64,000 nt of DNA from Spartobacteria bacterium. GTDB taxonomy: Bacteria > Verrucomicrobiota > Verrucomicrobiia > Chthoniobacterales > UBA10450. The notes below the pieces were generated by a model. The model saw only the letters and a program-made list of their open reading frames with translations, did not search any database and had not been told where the DNA came from. The position numbers were made by a program, and so were the translations under genes. The stretch is from contig PNAS01000081.1 in NCBI GenBank assembly GCA_003169695.1, forward strand, positions 1 to 64,000, given 5' to 3'. Positions 15,353 through 24,871 of this stretch are shown here, piece by piece. Each line of letters starts with the position of its first letter. Within the stretch, counting starts at the first letter, position 1.

Positions 15353-16621
15353 CTATATCGCAAACCGGCCGAGCTTCTGCTCAAGTTGCGTGGGAACGTG
15401 GGCCACGATCAGCGCAAACTCATCTTCATAATGCAACTCGATCACGTAACCGATTCGATGAATCTCCGCGATCAATCCCGCTTCCGCCAGCGGCACGCGA
15501 AAGCGGGAGCGTAACCGCCATGATCCAAGCTCGTCCTCCAGAGCTTGCACCAGGGTTGCCACTCTGGCGCCCGTTCGCGCAGAGATGGCGACACTGCCGG
15601 GAAATCTTTTTTTATAGATTTCGACCAGTTCGTCATTCCGAAGTGCGTCGATCTTGTTGAACACGACCAGCGTTTGTTTGCCGAACGCGCCGAGTTCTTT
15701 CGTCACGTTGTTCACCGATTCGATGTGCTCGTCCACGCGCGGATGACTGAGGTCGACGACGTGAATCAGCAGATCGGCCTGGCTCACTTCTTCGAGTGTC
15801 GCCTTGAACGATTCGATCAGCGTGTGCGGAAGTTTGCGCAGAAAACCGACCGTGTCGGTGAGGAGGAGCCGCTGTTTATTCGGCAAGGTCAGGTTTCTCG
15901 TCGTCGGATCGAGCGTCGCGAAAAGTTTGTCTTCCGCGATGAGGTCGGCGCCGGTCAGCAAATTTAGCAGGGTCGATTTCCCAGCGTTTGTGTAACCGAC
16001 GACAGCCGCCACCGGCCATTGATGCCGCTTCCGGCCCTGCCGTTGCACCGACCGAACTTTCCGCACGCCTTCAAGTTCGCGCTCGAGCCGCGCGATTCGC
16101 TCCTGCACCCGCCGCCGATCCACTTCGAGCTGCGTTTCGCCCGGACCGCGCGTGCCGATGCCGCCGGTCTGCCGCGACAGGTGGTTCCACATCCGCGTCA
16201 GGCGCGGCAGCAGATATTGCAATTGCGCGAGCTCGATCTGCAAACGTCCTTCGCGACTGCGCGCGCGCTGGGCGAAAATATCGAGGATCAGTTGCGTGCG
16301 ATCGAGCACCTTGCGCGAGAGCAAGTTTTCCAGATTCCGGCCCTGCGCCGGCGAAAGCTCATCATCGAAGATCACCGAGGTGATCTGCTGGTCCTTGAAC
16401 GATTCCTTGATCAACTGCGCTTTGCCGCGCCCGATGTAGTAGGGCGCGGTCGGCTTCTGCAATTTTTGCGTTACGGTGCTGACCACTTCTGCGCCGGCAG
16501 AGTTCGCGAGCTCGCGCAATTCCTCCATCGAGTCGCGCAAATCCCATTTCGAGACGCCGTCTTTCTCGAGACCGATCAGGACCGCGCGCTCCTGCGTTTT
16601 TCTCGGGCGAACTTCAAACAT
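15353..16621 (-). CDS. hflX: Ribosome-associated GTPase HflX
   Basis: A 422-residue GTPase. The N-terminal HflX domain has ITSVIFDDELSPAQGRNLE and VLDRTQLILDIFAQRARSREG. A linker ends GPGETQLEVDRR. The G domain has VGYTNAGKSTLLN (G1), DPTTRN (G2 region), DTVGFL (G3) and NKID (G4). HflX splits stalled or hibernating ribosomes. I start at the ATG of MFEVRPRK; a TTG four codons earlier is possible. It overlaps miaA by 8 bp, as in the classical miaA-hfq-hflX cluster, but hfq is missing between them. Confidence 0.93.
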   Translation of the reverse strand: MFEVRPRKTQERAVLIGLEKDGVSKWDLRDSMEELRELANSAGAEVVSTVTQKLQKPTAPYYIGRGKAQLIKESFKDQQITSVIFDDELSPAQGRNLENLLSRKVLDRTQLILDIFAQRARSREGRLQIELAQLQYLLPRLTRMWNHLSRQTGGIGTRGPGETQLEVDRRRVQERIARLERELEGVRKVRSVQRQGRKRHQWPVAAVVGYTNAGKSTLLNLLTGADLIAEDKLFATLDPTTRNLTLPNKQRLLLTDTVGFLRKLPHTLIESFKATLEEVSQADLLIHVVDLSHPRVDEHIESVNNVTKELGAFGKQTLVVFNKIDALRNDELVEIYKKRFPGSVAISARTGARVATLVQALEDELGSWRLRSRFRVPLAEAGLIAEIHRIGYVIELHYEDEFALIVAHVPTQLEQKLGRFAI

Positions 16622-17573
16622 CCCTTTGCGCAAACGCGAGACGTGCGTTTTGCGCGATCAATTCGATGGCTTCGGGGCCGCCGTGCGATGATAGGTTCAG
16701 CGGCTCGAAATTATCTTGGCCTTGAAACCAGGTCAACTGTCTTTTGGCATAACGTCGCGTGGCCTGCTGGATCGTTGCGATGCATTCCGTCTCTGAACTT
16801 TCCCCCGCGAGCAAAGCGTGAATCTCCCGCAAACCCAGCGCTTTTTCCGCAGTCGAGCCGAGATCGCGCAGCGCCCGCACTTCTTCCACTACGCCCTCGG
16901 CAAACATTTTTTCGACGCGGCGATCGATGCGCTGGTAAAGTTCCGCGCGTTCTCGAAAAACGAAAACTCCATCCGGAGTAGAACGCGTGTTCCCCCACTT
17001 TGTTCGCTGCGCGGAAAATGGCCTGCCGCTCAGTAAACAAACCTCCACTGCGCGGACCAGGCGCTGTTTGTTCTTGCGATCTATCCGCTCCGCGCTATCG
17101 GGATCCAACTCACGCAGGCGGGCAAATAATTCTTCGGCCGTCGCTTGAACCAATTCCCCGCGCAGCTCGCGGCTCGCGCCCGGTAGCTGCGAGAGGCCGT
17201 GCGTGAGCGCCTTGAGATAAAGACCGCTTCCACCGGCGACGATCGCATGCTTTCCGCGCGCATGAATGTCCCGAATCGCCTCCACCGCCGCGGCGCGGAA
17301 TTTTTCGACATTCATTTCTTCGCTCAGCGACACCGCGCTGAGCAAATGGTGCGGCGCCTTCGCCAGCGTCGTCTTCTCAGGTTTCGCCGTGAGCCGATCA
17401 AGCCCGCGGTAGATCTGGAATGCGTCCGCGCTGATGATCTCCGCGCCTAGCCGGCGCGCGATCTCCGCTGCAATCTCGGATTTTCCCGTCGCGGTGGGTC
17501 CGACGATGAAGAAGACGCGCTGCACAGATTCAATTGTAGGGCGTTTCTGCGAAACGCCATCGCGCGATCCCAT
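16614..17573 (-). CDS. miaA: tRNA dimethylallyltransferase
   Basis: A 319-residue enzyme that adds dimethylallyl to A37 of tRNAs reading UNN codons. Motifs: FFIVGPTATGKSEIA (P-loop, near residue 22), ISADAFQIYRGLD, PHHLL, VAGGSGLYLKAL, and NKQRLVRAVEV. The first 16 codons lie inside a dispersed inverted repeat (17534-17608). The true start may be the GTG at 17525, giving VQRVFFIVGPT, which matches the usual MiaA N-terminus better. hflX follows with an overlap. Confidence 0.92.
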   Translation of the reverse strand: MGSRDGVSQKRPTIESVQRVFFIVGPTATGKSEIAAEIARRLGAEIISADAFQIYRGLDRLTAKPEKTTLAKAPHHLLSAVSLSEEMNVEKFRAAAVEAIRDIHARGKHAIVAGGSGLYLKALTHGLSQLPGASRELRGELVQATAEELFARLRELDPDSAERIDRKNKQRLVRAVEVCLLSGRPFSAQRTKWGNTRSTPDGVFVFRERAELYQRIDRRVEKMFAEGVVEEVRALRDLGSTAEKALGLREIHALLAGESSETECIATIQQATRRYAKRQLTWFQGQDNFEPLNLSSHGGPEAIELIAQNARLAFAQRDV

Positions 17574-17608
17574 CGAGCCGAGTGGCGTCTGACACAGACG
17601 CCCTACAA
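17534..17608. repeat. GTAGGGCGT palindrome overlapping the miaA 5' end
   Basis: Arms TTGTAGGGCGT... and ...ACGCCCTACAA are complements, and each arm contains its own hairpin (GGCGTTT..AAACGCC and GGCGTCTG..CAGACGCC). Nearly the same element occurs at 30019-30080. It invades the predicted start of miaA. Confidence 0.8.
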
Positions 17609-17611
17609 AGA

Positions 17612-17658
17612 CAAAAAAACCGGGAGACTGGCGGCCAACGCCACCTCGTCTCCCGGCT
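17612..17658 (-). terminator. Rho-independent terminator of the RRM gene
   Basis: On the minus strand CCGGGAGAC ... GTCTCCCGG is followed by a run of seven T residues, about 20 bp after the stop of the RNA-binding protein gene. The long loop can itself pair (GGTGGCGTTGGCCGCC). Confidence 0.8.
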
Positions 17659-17676
17659 TTGCTAAGCTACAAATCG

Positions 17677-18192
17677 TCAGGTCGCCGAATGATGCTCGCT
17701 CGATTTCGCGCCGCTCACGACCAGCTTCCGGCCGAGGAATTCCTTGTCATGCAATTCCTGCACGGCGCGTTTCGCCTCGTCGACCGTGAGCATTTGGACG
17801 AAGGCGAAGCCTTTCGAACGCTGGTTGTGTTTGTACGTTACCACCTCGGCGTTTTGCACCGCACCGACGCCGTTGAAGAGATCGAAGAGATCGCTCTCCG
17901 TCGCATCGAACGACAGATTCCCGACATAAAGCCGGGGCGTACTGACTTCGACCGATTCAGGTTTGCGCGGCGAACGCGAAGGCTCGAAACCGTTGTTGCG
18001 CGTTGTCTGCGACATTGGTCTGGCCGCTGGTCCCGGTTTTCCACCGGTGAAGAACGCCGTGATTTTCTGCCAGAACGATTTCTTCGCCGGCGCCCTCGAT
18101 GGCGCGCTCTGGTGGCGCGGGCGATTGTCGCCCCTTCTGCGGGAGCCGCCGCGCGAGCGCCGGCCATTTCTCCCCGATGATTGAGATGTCAT
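17677..18192 (-). CDS. RRM-domain RNA-binding protein with basic N-terminal tail
   Basis: A 171-residue protein. Residues 1-75 are rich in Arg, Ser and Pro (SGRNGRRSRGGSRRRGDNR at the start). One RNA-recognition motif spans about residues 84-160: RNP2 is LYVGNL, RNP1 is KGFAFVQM. Single-RRM proteins are frequent in cyanobacteria and Verrucomicrobia and bind RNA in cold or stress responses. The basic tail is longer than in typical members. It has its own terminator. Confidence 0.9.
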   Translation of the reverse strand: MTSQSSGRNGRRSRGGSRRRGDNRPRHQSAPSRAPAKKSFWQKITAFFTGGKPGPAARPMSQTTRNNGFEPSRSPRKPESVEVSTPRLYVGNLSFDATESDLFDLFNGVGAVQNAEVVTYKHNQRSKGFAFVQMLTVDEAKRAVQELHDKEFLGRKLVVSGAKSSEHHSAT

Positions 18193-18604
18193 ATTGATCC
18201 TCAGGTTTCACCCCATTGTAATTTGGGCGGAGCGCATCGGAGGATGCACAGTCCTTGGCGCGCGAACCCAAAAGGGTCCTTACAAGTAGCTGGTAAGCAG
18301 TCTGCGTCGCCGCTGGGAACTCCGCCTCGTGGCATCGGGAATCAATTCGAGCGAAAAGGCAGTCCGCACCAGTCAGCCAACGAAACAGCAACGATGCGAA
18401 GTAGCGCATCCGAATCTGAAAAAAACTGAGTCGTCGTGAAAAGCGAACGGCCGGATTATCGAAGAACATTCCCGACATCTGCGCACAACTATGGGTGCGA
18501 CGACGGCGAATGCAAGTGAGGGAGGAGGCGCGATGAAAGCACGCAAGCCTGAAGTGGATCGTGCGCTCCGCACGCGATGACAAATGGCGGCGACGCCGCA
18601 TGAA
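18193..18604. other. 412-bp gene-free region
   Basis: No convincing ORF on either strand. The part next to 18192 must hold the promoter of the RRM gene. A fragment around 18557-18582 (GTGGATCGTGCGCTCCGCACGCGAT) resembles the ATCGCGCG palindrome family. I see no tRNA or riboswitch. Confidence 0.6.
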
Positions 18605-19579
18605 TCAAAGCATCGAGCGCGGAGTGCTCGAGCCACCAATATTTTCCAAAAACCAGTCAACGAACTTTGGCAGGCCAACGCCTAACGGTGTTGTCGGTTT
18701 GTAACCGAGAAACTTCCTCGCCTTCGAGATATCGGCGCAGGTTATCGGCATGTCCCCGGGTTGCTCGGGCAATTGGTTGATTTTCGCCTCTCGGCCCAGC
18801 GCCTTCTCGATGCCCGCGATCAAATCCTTTAGCTGAACGGTGTCGCTCTCGCCAAGATTGAAGAGGTCGAAAAGCGGTCCCTCATACTCCAGAGCTGCCA
18901 TCACGCCCTGGATGGTGTCGTCGATATATGTGTAATCCCGCCTCGTCGTGCCATCGCCGTACTGATCGATCGGCTCGTCCGCGTGAATGCGTTTGGTGAA
19001 CTGATGGATCGCGAGGTCGGGCCGCTGCCGTGCGCCGTAAACGGTGAAGAAGCGCAGCGCGACCACCCGCATCCCGTAAAGATGCGAATAGGTCGAGCAG
19101 AGAAATTCGCCGGCAATCTTCGTGGCCGCGTACGGGCTGATCGTTTGGGTGAGATGCAAACTCTCCGAGAACGGCACCGTTTTTGAAATGCCGTAGACCG
19201 ACGAACTCGACGCGAAGATAAACCGCTCAATCCCGGTGAGACGAGCGGCTTCGAGAAGGTGCAGAGTTCCACCGACGTTCGTGTCGTAATAAAGCTGCGG
19301 TTGGCGAATCGACGGCCGCACGCCCGCGCGCGCCGCGAGGTGCGCGATCGCCTCGAATTTTTCTCGATGAAAAAGCGAGTTCACCGCCGCGCGGTCGCGC
19401 AAATCCACGTGATGAATTCCGACATCGGTCGCCACGGCTTGGATATTCGCGCGTTTGATTTGCGGGTCGTAAAAGTCGTTAAAATCGTCGAGAATCGAGA
19501 CTTCGTGGCCGGTCGCGAGCAACTTCTCGACGAGGTGCGAGCCGATAAATCCCGCACCGCCCGTGACCAAAATTCGCAT
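18605..19579 (-). CDS. NAD-dependent nucleotide-sugar epimerase (UDP-glucuronate 4-epimerase-like)
   Basis: A 324-residue extended SDR from the ATG of MRILVTGGAGFIGSHLVEKL. TGGAGFIG is the NAD-binding loop, SSSSVYG supplies the catalytic Ser, and YAATK is the Tyr-Lys pair (near residue 147). LRFFTVYGARQRPDLA and YGDGTTRRDYTYIDD are typical of UDP-glucuronate epimerases and related GalE-like enzymes. The probable role is making UDP-sugars for surface polysaccharide. It is divergent from an M23 peptidase with only 15 bp between start codons. Confidence 0.88.
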   Translation of the reverse strand: MRILVTGGAGFIGSHLVEKLLATGHEVSILDDFNDFYDPQIKRANIQAVATDVGIHHVDLRDRAAVNSLFHREKFEAIAHLAARAGVRPSIRQPQLYYDTNVGGTLHLLEAARLTGIERFIFASSSSVYGISKTVPFSESLHLTQTISPYAATKIAGEFLCSTYSHLYGMRVVALRFFTVYGARQRPDLAIHQFTKRIHADEPIDQYGDGTTRRDYTYIDDTIQGVMAALEYEGPLFDLFNLGESDTVQLKDLIAGIEKALGREAKINQLPEQPGDMPITCADISKARKFLGYKPTTPLGVGLPKFVDWFLENIGGSSTPRSML

Positions 19580-19594
19580 CGCGCGAGCGTAAAG

Positions 19595-20278
19595 ATGAAG
19601 GCAACTGCGAGCAAGGGAAGAACGTCGCCGGGCTGGACGATGACGTTCGCCGGCCTCTTCCTGCTCGCGCTGTGCGCAGGCCTGTTCTTGCGACTTTGGC
19701 CCGAACTGCATCGGCCCGCCAAGATCGACCCCGCGTTTCAGATCGTGCCGGCGCTTTTCCTGGCGTCGTTACCCACTGTGGCGCGGTTCGATTTCCCGAT
19801 CGGAAGCGAGAATGGCGCGCTCGCCTATAACGCGCAACCGTTTACCCAGAACGGCCACCTCGGCGACGATCTAAACGGCATCGGCGGTGAGAACAGCGAC
19901 TTGGGCGATCCAGTCTATGCGATCGCCGATGGCCGCGTCCTGCTTGCGCGCGAAGGCGGGCCGGGATGGGGCAACGTAATCATTCTGCTCCATGCCTACG
20001 AAGAAAACGGCGTGCGGAAATACGTGCAGTCGTACTACGCGCATGTCGACGAAATCCTGGTGGAACCGAAACAAAAGGTGCGACGCGGTGAGCAGATCGC
20101 CACGGTGGGAACAGCGCATGGAAGATATTGGGCGCATCTGCATTTCGAGATGCGCGAGTTCACGACGCCGTTTATCGGCCCCGGCTACCGTGACGATACG
20201 CGCGGCTGGATCGATCCATCCGCCTTCATTGCCAGCCATCGCGGCGCGCCCGACGACGATATCAGGTCCGCGCCGTAA
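19595..20278 (+). CDS. Membrane-anchored M23-family metallopeptidase
   Basis: A 227-residue protein with an N-terminal anchor (TFAGLFLLALCAGLFL, residues 17-32). An M23/LytM domain follows: GHLGDDLNG supplies the first His and Asp ligands (near residue 90), YAHVDEI and HLHFEMREF the last His-x-His, near residue 192. All zinc ligands look present, so it is probably an active peptidoglycan endopeptidase, acting outside the inner membrane. It starts 15 bp from the divergent epimerase gene, so the two promoters must overlap coding sequence. Confidence 0.88.
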   Translation: MKATASKGRTSPGWTMTFAGLFLLALCAGLFLRLWPELHRPAKIDPAFQIVPALFLASLPTVARFDFPIGSENGALAYNAQPFTQNGHLGDDLNGIGGENSDLGDPVYAIADGRVLLAREGGPGWGNVIILLHAYEENGVRKYVQSYYAHVDEILVEPKQKVRRGEQIATVGTAHGRYWAHLHFEMREFTTPFIGPGYRDDTRGWIDPSAFIASHRGAPDDDIRSAP

Positions 20279-20510
20279 TAATCTTGTCGGGCCGCCCGAG
20301 CCGAATACTTGGTAGAAGCGAAAAGCAGATCGGACATGCCCTTGGCGCTTCGGAGCATCGCCGTCAGCAGTATGTCGATGAGTTCCTTGTTCACGAAATG
20401 GTTCCGGTTCTGAACTGCTACGAAGCAGCTGAATCGTGCCGTTGCTGGACCGGTGCCAGCGCTGATGGAGCTAAGAATTTCGCGATCGCCGGGATGATCA
20501 TCGCATTACC

Positions 20511-21524
20511 TCACATCAGGTCGACCACCGCAGCGAAGAACGCCTCGAGCGTACGCCGGGTGGGTATCGGCTCTAATTCCGACGGGATCCGTAGCATCGC
20601 TAGCGCGAATGGGACAAGATCCCGCACATGAGATGGAAGGCGCAGTGCGCCGATATTGCCGCCGCTGATCTTTTCGAATGGCCACGCCTCGAATAGCCAC
20701 TGCGCTCCAAATGGCGCGCCGTAGTCGAAGGGAGTTCCGGCGGCGCGCATTCTTTCACCCAACGAGCCAAGGTCGATGTCGTGAACTACGACCCACCCAC
20801 CCGGCCTAACGAATCGGGAAACGCGAATCAAGTCCAAGGTAGGTCGCGGATGCTGGTGGTCTGCATCAATGAAGACTAGCTGGAGTTCTCCGGCACGCGC
20901 AATCTGTTCGACATAGCGAGCGTCTTGGCCGGCATGCACGCGGATCCGGCTCGACAGGTGGGTGACAAGCTGCGGAATCTCGAAGCCAACGGGTTTCTTT
21001 TGATCGGTAAGGCAGCGTTGGCTCAGATCGATCGTGTCCACGACCACCGACTCAGATTCTGGCCGCTGGTGTTGGGCAACGGCGTCAGCAATCACGGCCG
21101 CAGAGAAGCCGCTCAGCGTGCCGATCTCCACCACCCGGTCCGGCGCGAGAACGTTGACGAAAGCATGAAGAAACAATAAGTCGCCCATTCCTATTGTCCC
21201 AGAGCTGTTGCGCTGGTACGCGAGCAAATCTTCCAAGCCTCGACGCTCAGCTGGGATCACAGGCGTCGGTCGAGATAGGTAGGCGGCGAGCTCTGTCAGG
21301 CCATCCTCATATCTGTCGGGAGTGGCGATTTCGCACCTGACTGCCTCGACGGCGGGCGGCAGAGACGCGAATGATGCGAGGACAAGCCGAGGCACGGCCG
21401 AGTGCGGGGCACGCCGCAAGATCCCGAGCCGTTCACGCCACGAGCTATGCTGTGCTATCAGTTCAGCCGCTCGCCCACAGCCGCGCTTTAACTCGTTGCC
21501 CGCAGCGGTGTGTTCCGGATGCAC
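20511..21524 (-). CDS. Class I SAM-dependent methyltransferase (Methyltransf_24-like)
   Basis: A 337-residue protein starting at GTG. The SAM-binding core lies in the second half: VVEIGTLSGFSAAVIADAV (motif I near residue 132), VDTIDL, and LVFIDADHQHPRPTLDLI with the acidic post-motif. PGGWVVVHDIDLG follows. This fits a cephalosporin-hydroxylase/O-methyltransferase-like fold acting on small molecules or sugars. The N-terminal 110 residues are unassigned. It stands alone, with about 230 bp of empty sequence on each side. Confidence 0.78.
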   Translation of the reverse strand: MHPEHTAAGNELKRGCGRAAELIAQHSSWRERLGILRRAPHSAVPRLVLASFASLPPAVEAVRCEIATPDRYEDGLTELAAYLSRPTPVIPAERRGLEDLLAYQRNSSGTIGMGDLLFLHAFVNVLAPDRVVEIGTLSGFSAAVIADAVAQHQRPESESVVVDTIDLSQRCLTDQKKPVGFEIPQLVTHLSSRIRVHAGQDARYVEQIARAGELQLVFIDADHQHPRPTLDLIRVSRFVRPGGWVVVHDIDLGSLGERMRAAGTPFDYGAPFGAQWLFEAWPFEKISGGNIGALRLPSHVRDLVPFALAMLRIPSELEPIPTRRTLEAFFAAVVDLM

Positions 21525-21753
21525 AAGAGCGCGAGGGTGGTGAATAGCGGTGGGCCGAGGAGCGGATGCGCCGTGGAACTGAGATCACGGCACATCCGAA
21601 GCATCCGCAAGTGATGTCGATGGTCGATGCCTTGCCGTGATGCCAGCAGCAATGAATGTCGAAAGACAGAAGGGCTCAATCTGTGATTCTCGCTGTTAGC
21701 TGTAGCTGGTCAAGCATCACTCCGTTCCATCGCAACCAAGAGATCGAGATTCG

Positions 21754-22176
21754 CTAAAAGCGATCGTGGTGCGTAAGGAGATAAATCCAATTAAGCGCTA
21801 GCAGACTGATCACCACGATTCGCCCTGCGTTTTTTTGCGCTATGGTCCAATCCACGATTCGCAGCCGGGGCGTCCGGCCGACGACCACGATCGCGGCGTA
21901 GAGATCGAAAGCGATCAGCGCGCAGAACGCGACGAACGCGAGCGGATTCCAGCTCAAAGCCGAAAGAAAATCTCCACGCAAGAACGCGATGGTGCAGCGA
22001 GTCGCTCCGCAAGTCACGCAGGGCAAACCGGTGACCGCGAGAAATGCGCATCTTGGCCAGGGGAGCGCGAATGCTAACCACACAGCGCCGCCCGCAATCG
22101 ATGAGGCCGAAACCGCGAGCCAGATCAACTCGTGGTCAGGTTCATTGGCGGATCGACCACGCCACAGAAGACGCAT
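21754..22176 (-). CDS. DUF2752 membrane protein
   Basis: A 140-residue protein from the ATG of MRLLWRGRSANEP. It has the DUF2752 core: CAFLAVTGLPCVTCGATR, then LSWNPLAFVAF, with about three transmembrane helices. The conserved Cys residues suggest metal binding or redox, but function is unknown. It begins 11 bp after the GYF/Yip1 gene, as commonly seen for this pair in Verrucomicrobia and Bacteroidetes. Confidence 0.85.
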   Translation of the reverse strand: MRLLWRGRSANEPDHELIWLAVSASSIAGGAVWLAFALPWPRCAFLAVTGLPCVTCGATRCTIAFLRGDFLSALSWNPLAFVAFCALIAFDLYAAIVVVGRTPRLRIVDWTIAQKNAGRIVVISLLALNWIYLLTHHDRF

Positions 22177-22187
22177 TGGGACTTGCT

Positions 22188-23072
22188 TCAGTGCCTCGGG
22201 AATAGACTGAGCGCACTGAACCCGCCCAGAATGGCCAGGAGCATTGCGCCGCCACAACAGACGATGACCGGAAGCAGAACTGCCAGGACGGCCTTGCCGG
22301 TATCGGTTTCATGGGCGCGCGCCAGGCCGATGCATTCCAGCACGATATTCCACACACCGGCGATCATCCCGCCGCAAAAGGGAATCATGGCCAAGAGATA
22401 GGTCGATCCAGATGAAAAGCAGACAACGCGAAAAGTGGTTTCGAACGGTTTCTTCGCTCCGCCGACGATCATCAAGCAAAGGTGCAAAATCCCACTGCCG
22501 AGGAACATTCCGACGATAATCAGTACTGGCACCAGAACGATGAGCAAGAAGATGCCAATTCCCATTCCGAACATGTCAGCAATCGCATTCCGACCGCTTC
22601 CCATGACGCCGATCGATTGCAGGGCAATTTGGAGTAGGAAGCAAACGATCAGGCCGGCGCTTCCTCCGATCAGCGCGAACAGCATCGGGCCAGTCATGTC
22701 ACCCTCGGTCTTCATCATGGCAAACGCTTCGCCCGGCTTCGTCAAAACCATGCTCACCGTGTCGCAATACGCTTTGAACATCCCAAGCTGCTCCCGATGT
22801 TCCCAAGGCAAACCGCCGCCAGAGGCGGCCGCACCAGAGCTTGACGCAAAGGGAGCGACCGGGAGCGCGTTTGTCCCCGTCACTCCGGACGCAGGCGTCG
22901 CGGCGGCAGGTCTCTCGGCCATCACTTGCGAGAGCGGACGCCAATCCGGCATTCCCGCCTCCCACGCCATGTCGGAGGGTAAGAATCGGCCTATGCGCAG
23001 ACCTTCTCGAACTTCCTCAATTGAGAATGTGCCGATATTTGTCCCATCCCGAGCCACATGAATCGTTGCCAT
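22188..23072 (-). CDS. GYF_2-domain and Yip1-like membrane protein
   Basis: A 294-residue protein. Residues 3-52 form a GYF_2/DUF4339 domain (VARDGTNIGTFSIEEVREGL, GMPDWRPLSQ). A Pro/Ala linker follows, then five transmembrane helices (about residues 115-285) of Yip1 type, with GGAKKPFETTFRVVCFSSGS and CGGMIAGVWNIVLECIGLA. The function is unknown; it is paired with DUF2752. Confidence 0.85.
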   Translation of the reverse strand: MATIHVARDGTNIGTFSIEEVREGLRIGRFLPSDMAWEAGMPDWRPLSQVMAERPAAATPASGVTGTNALPVAPFASSSGAAASGGGLPWEHREQLGMFKAYCDTVSMVLTKPGEAFAMMKTEGDMTGPMLFALIGGSAGLIVCFLLQIALQSIGVMGSGRNAIADMFGMGIGIFLLIVLVPVLIIVGMFLGSGILHLCLMIVGGAKKPFETTFRVVCFSSGSTYLLAMIPFCGGMIAGVWNIVLECIGLARAHETDTGKAVLAVLLPVIVCCGGAMLLAILGGFSALSLFPRH

Positions 23073-23128
23073 AAGGCCCTCGTTTTATTGAACCGGCTTT
23101 GCCAAGTCAATCTTCCGGGAGAGAACAG

Positions 23129-23758
23129 TTAATCGAATCGATTCGATGCTTCCGGTGCATCGAGCGCGCGCCAGAAGTACCACGCGGCGACCGAGCGATA
23201 TGGCCGCCATTTCTCTCCAATTCTTAGAAACTGTTTTTGCGTCGGGAGTTTTCTGCGACCAAAGGTTTTCGCGAAACCTTTCTGCACACCGTAGTCCGCC
23301 ACGGGCCAGACATCCAGCCGGCCAAGTTCGAAGAGCAGCAACATTTCCACGGTCCACCGTCCTATTCCGCGCACCGTCGTAAGGCGCTCGATGATTTCTT
23401 CGTCGCTCATGCGAGCAAGAACGCGGCCGGACGGCACCGTTCCATCGAGCGTCTTTGCGGCCAGATCTTTCAACGCGGCCGTCTTGCTGCGCGAGAGCCC
23501 GCAGGCGCGCAATGTTTCATCCGCGGTGGCGAGAATCAGTTTGGGATCAAGCCACTTTCGCTTCGGATAAAGCGCCCGCACACGACCGAAAATTGTGGCG
23601 GCTGCTTTCCCGCTCAGTTGTTGGTAAGCGATCGATTCCGCCAGTGAGTCGAACGGCCTAACGAGCGGTTGCGCCACCAGGGCAAAAGGTCTCGCCCGTG
23701 CGATGAGCGCGGCGAAGCGCGGATCAGTGCCCGCGAGATGGTCTATGGCAAGTTTCAT
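23129..23758 (-). CDS. alkA: DNA-3-methyladenine glycosylase II family
   Basis: A 209-residue HhH-GPD glycosylase: FDSLAESIAYQQLSGKAA near residue 36, HhH LTTVRGIGRWTVEMLLLF (near residue 130), and catalytic Asp in DVWPVADYGVQKG. It removes alkylated purines. It lacks the N-terminal TBP-like domain of E. coli AlkA, as in many short bacterial homologues, so the symbol is by family. It is followed 56 bp later, on the same strand, by the GYF_2 gene. Confidence 0.88.
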   Translation of the reverse strand: MKLAIDHLAGTDPRFAALIARARPFALVAQPLVRPFDSLAESIAYQQLSGKAAATIFGRVRALYPKRKWLDPKLILATADETLRACGLSRSKTAALKDLAAKTLDGTVPSGRVLARMSDEEIIERLTTVRGIGRWTVEMLLLFELGRLDVWPVADYGVQKGFAKTFGRRKLPTQKQFLRIGEKWRPYRSVAAWYFWRALDAPEASNRFD

Positions 23759-23871
23759 AGGTCTCTTCGGCGACTATTTTCATCGCGATGAAAAGTGGCG
23801 CAAGCTAGACAATTTCATTCCCTAAGAGAATCCGGTTGTCGCCGCATTCGATTCAGTTACGCTCCCCGCGG

Positions 23872-24783
23872 ATGAAAAGCTTCGGGCGCTCGCTCCTCCT
23901 TCTCGCGGGTTTCATTTTCTGCTCGCAGACGTGGGCTGCCTCGATCGAAGACCAAGTCGAATCGGTCGCGGAGGAGAAACCCGAAGCCGTTTCGCGCGAT
24001 CTCATCGAGGTGGAGTCGAGTTATGTCTTTGAAAGCGACCTGCACCGCGGTGGAAGTTTCGGCGATCAATACGAAGTTCTAAATTCATTTTCGTATGGCC
24101 ATCGTTTTCTCGTGAGCGGACATCTTTATCTCCATCTCGGGATTTCCTACGACCGCTTTGATTTCGGAAACACGGCAGCGCCTGTTCCCGAACATCTGCA
24201 AAGCGTGGCCGGCACCATCGGCATAGATTACATGCACAACAACGATGTCGGCGCATTCATCCAGGTAAAGCCCGGCTTTTATACCGAGGACGCCTTCGAC
24301 AGCGCATCCTTTGACGCCCCGATTACCCTGGGACGAATTTTTGTTTTGCAGCCGGACAAACTCTACGTGTTCGTCGGAGCAAATGCGTCCTTTCTCCGTG
24401 GGCAATATCCCGTGATACCGCTCGCCGGTGTAATTTGGATGCCGAACGATCAATGGAAGTTGCTGGCCATCCTTCCTGAACCGCGACTTGTTTATTCCCC
24501 CTGCAATAAGTTGGATTTTTGGGTCGGCGGACAATTGACCGGCGGTTCATACCGCACGGACCGGGATGACACCATCGTGCCGCACAAACTGAGCGGCGCG
24601 CAGGTTGATTACTCCGACTACCGGGTGGGAGGCGGTTTCATCTATTCGCCTTGCGACGCGATCACAATCGATCTCGGCGGCGGGTATTCATTGCAGCGAA
24701 GATTCGACTTCCATCGCGCCGACATGACCTACAAAACAGATCCGGCGCCGTACCTGCGCATCGAGTTCAAAGCGAAGTTCTAG
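23872..24783 (+). CDS. Outer-membrane beta-barrel protein, DUF6268-like
   Basis: A 303-residue protein from the ATG of MKSFGRSLLLLAGF; signal peptide of about 20 residues ending TWA. The mature part has alternating beta strands (IEVESSYVFESD, YGHRFLVSGHLYLHLGISYDRF) and ends in Phe (LRIEFKAKF), typical of outer-membrane barrels. It is a paralogue of the protein at 28189-29118: both share an ESSxxFExD start, FDFHR[AT]D near the end and many shared turns. The function is unknown. Confidence 0.8.
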   Translation: MKSFGRSLLLLAGFIFCSQTWAASIEDQVESVAEEKPEAVSRDLIEVESSYVFESDLHRGGSFGDQYEVLNSFSYGHRFLVSGHLYLHLGISYDRFDFGNTAAPVPEHLQSVAGTIGIDYMHNNDVGAFIQVKPGFYTEDAFDSASFDAPITLGRIFVLQPDKLYVFVGANASFLRGQYPVIPLAGVIWMPNDQWKLLAILPEPRLVYSPCNKLDFWVGGQLTGGSYRTDRDDTIVPHKLSGAQVDYSDYRVGGGFIYSPCDAITIDLGGGYSLQRRFDFHRADMTYKTDPAPYLRIEFKAKF

Positions 24784-24845
24784 GTGAGATCGAGCGCTTT
24801 GTCGCGCGCTGTTTAGAATTGGCGGCGAACTCGCGTTGAATTGTC

Positions 24846-24867
24846 ATCGCGCGACGGAGCGCGCGAT
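24846..24867. repeat. ATCGCGCG palindrome between convergent genes
   Basis: ATCGCGCG-ACGGAG-CGCGCGAT, followed by CCACCTA that pairs with TAGGTG at 24783. Same family and same position relative to genes as 12906-12926. Confidence 0.65.
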
Positions 24868-24871
24868 CCAC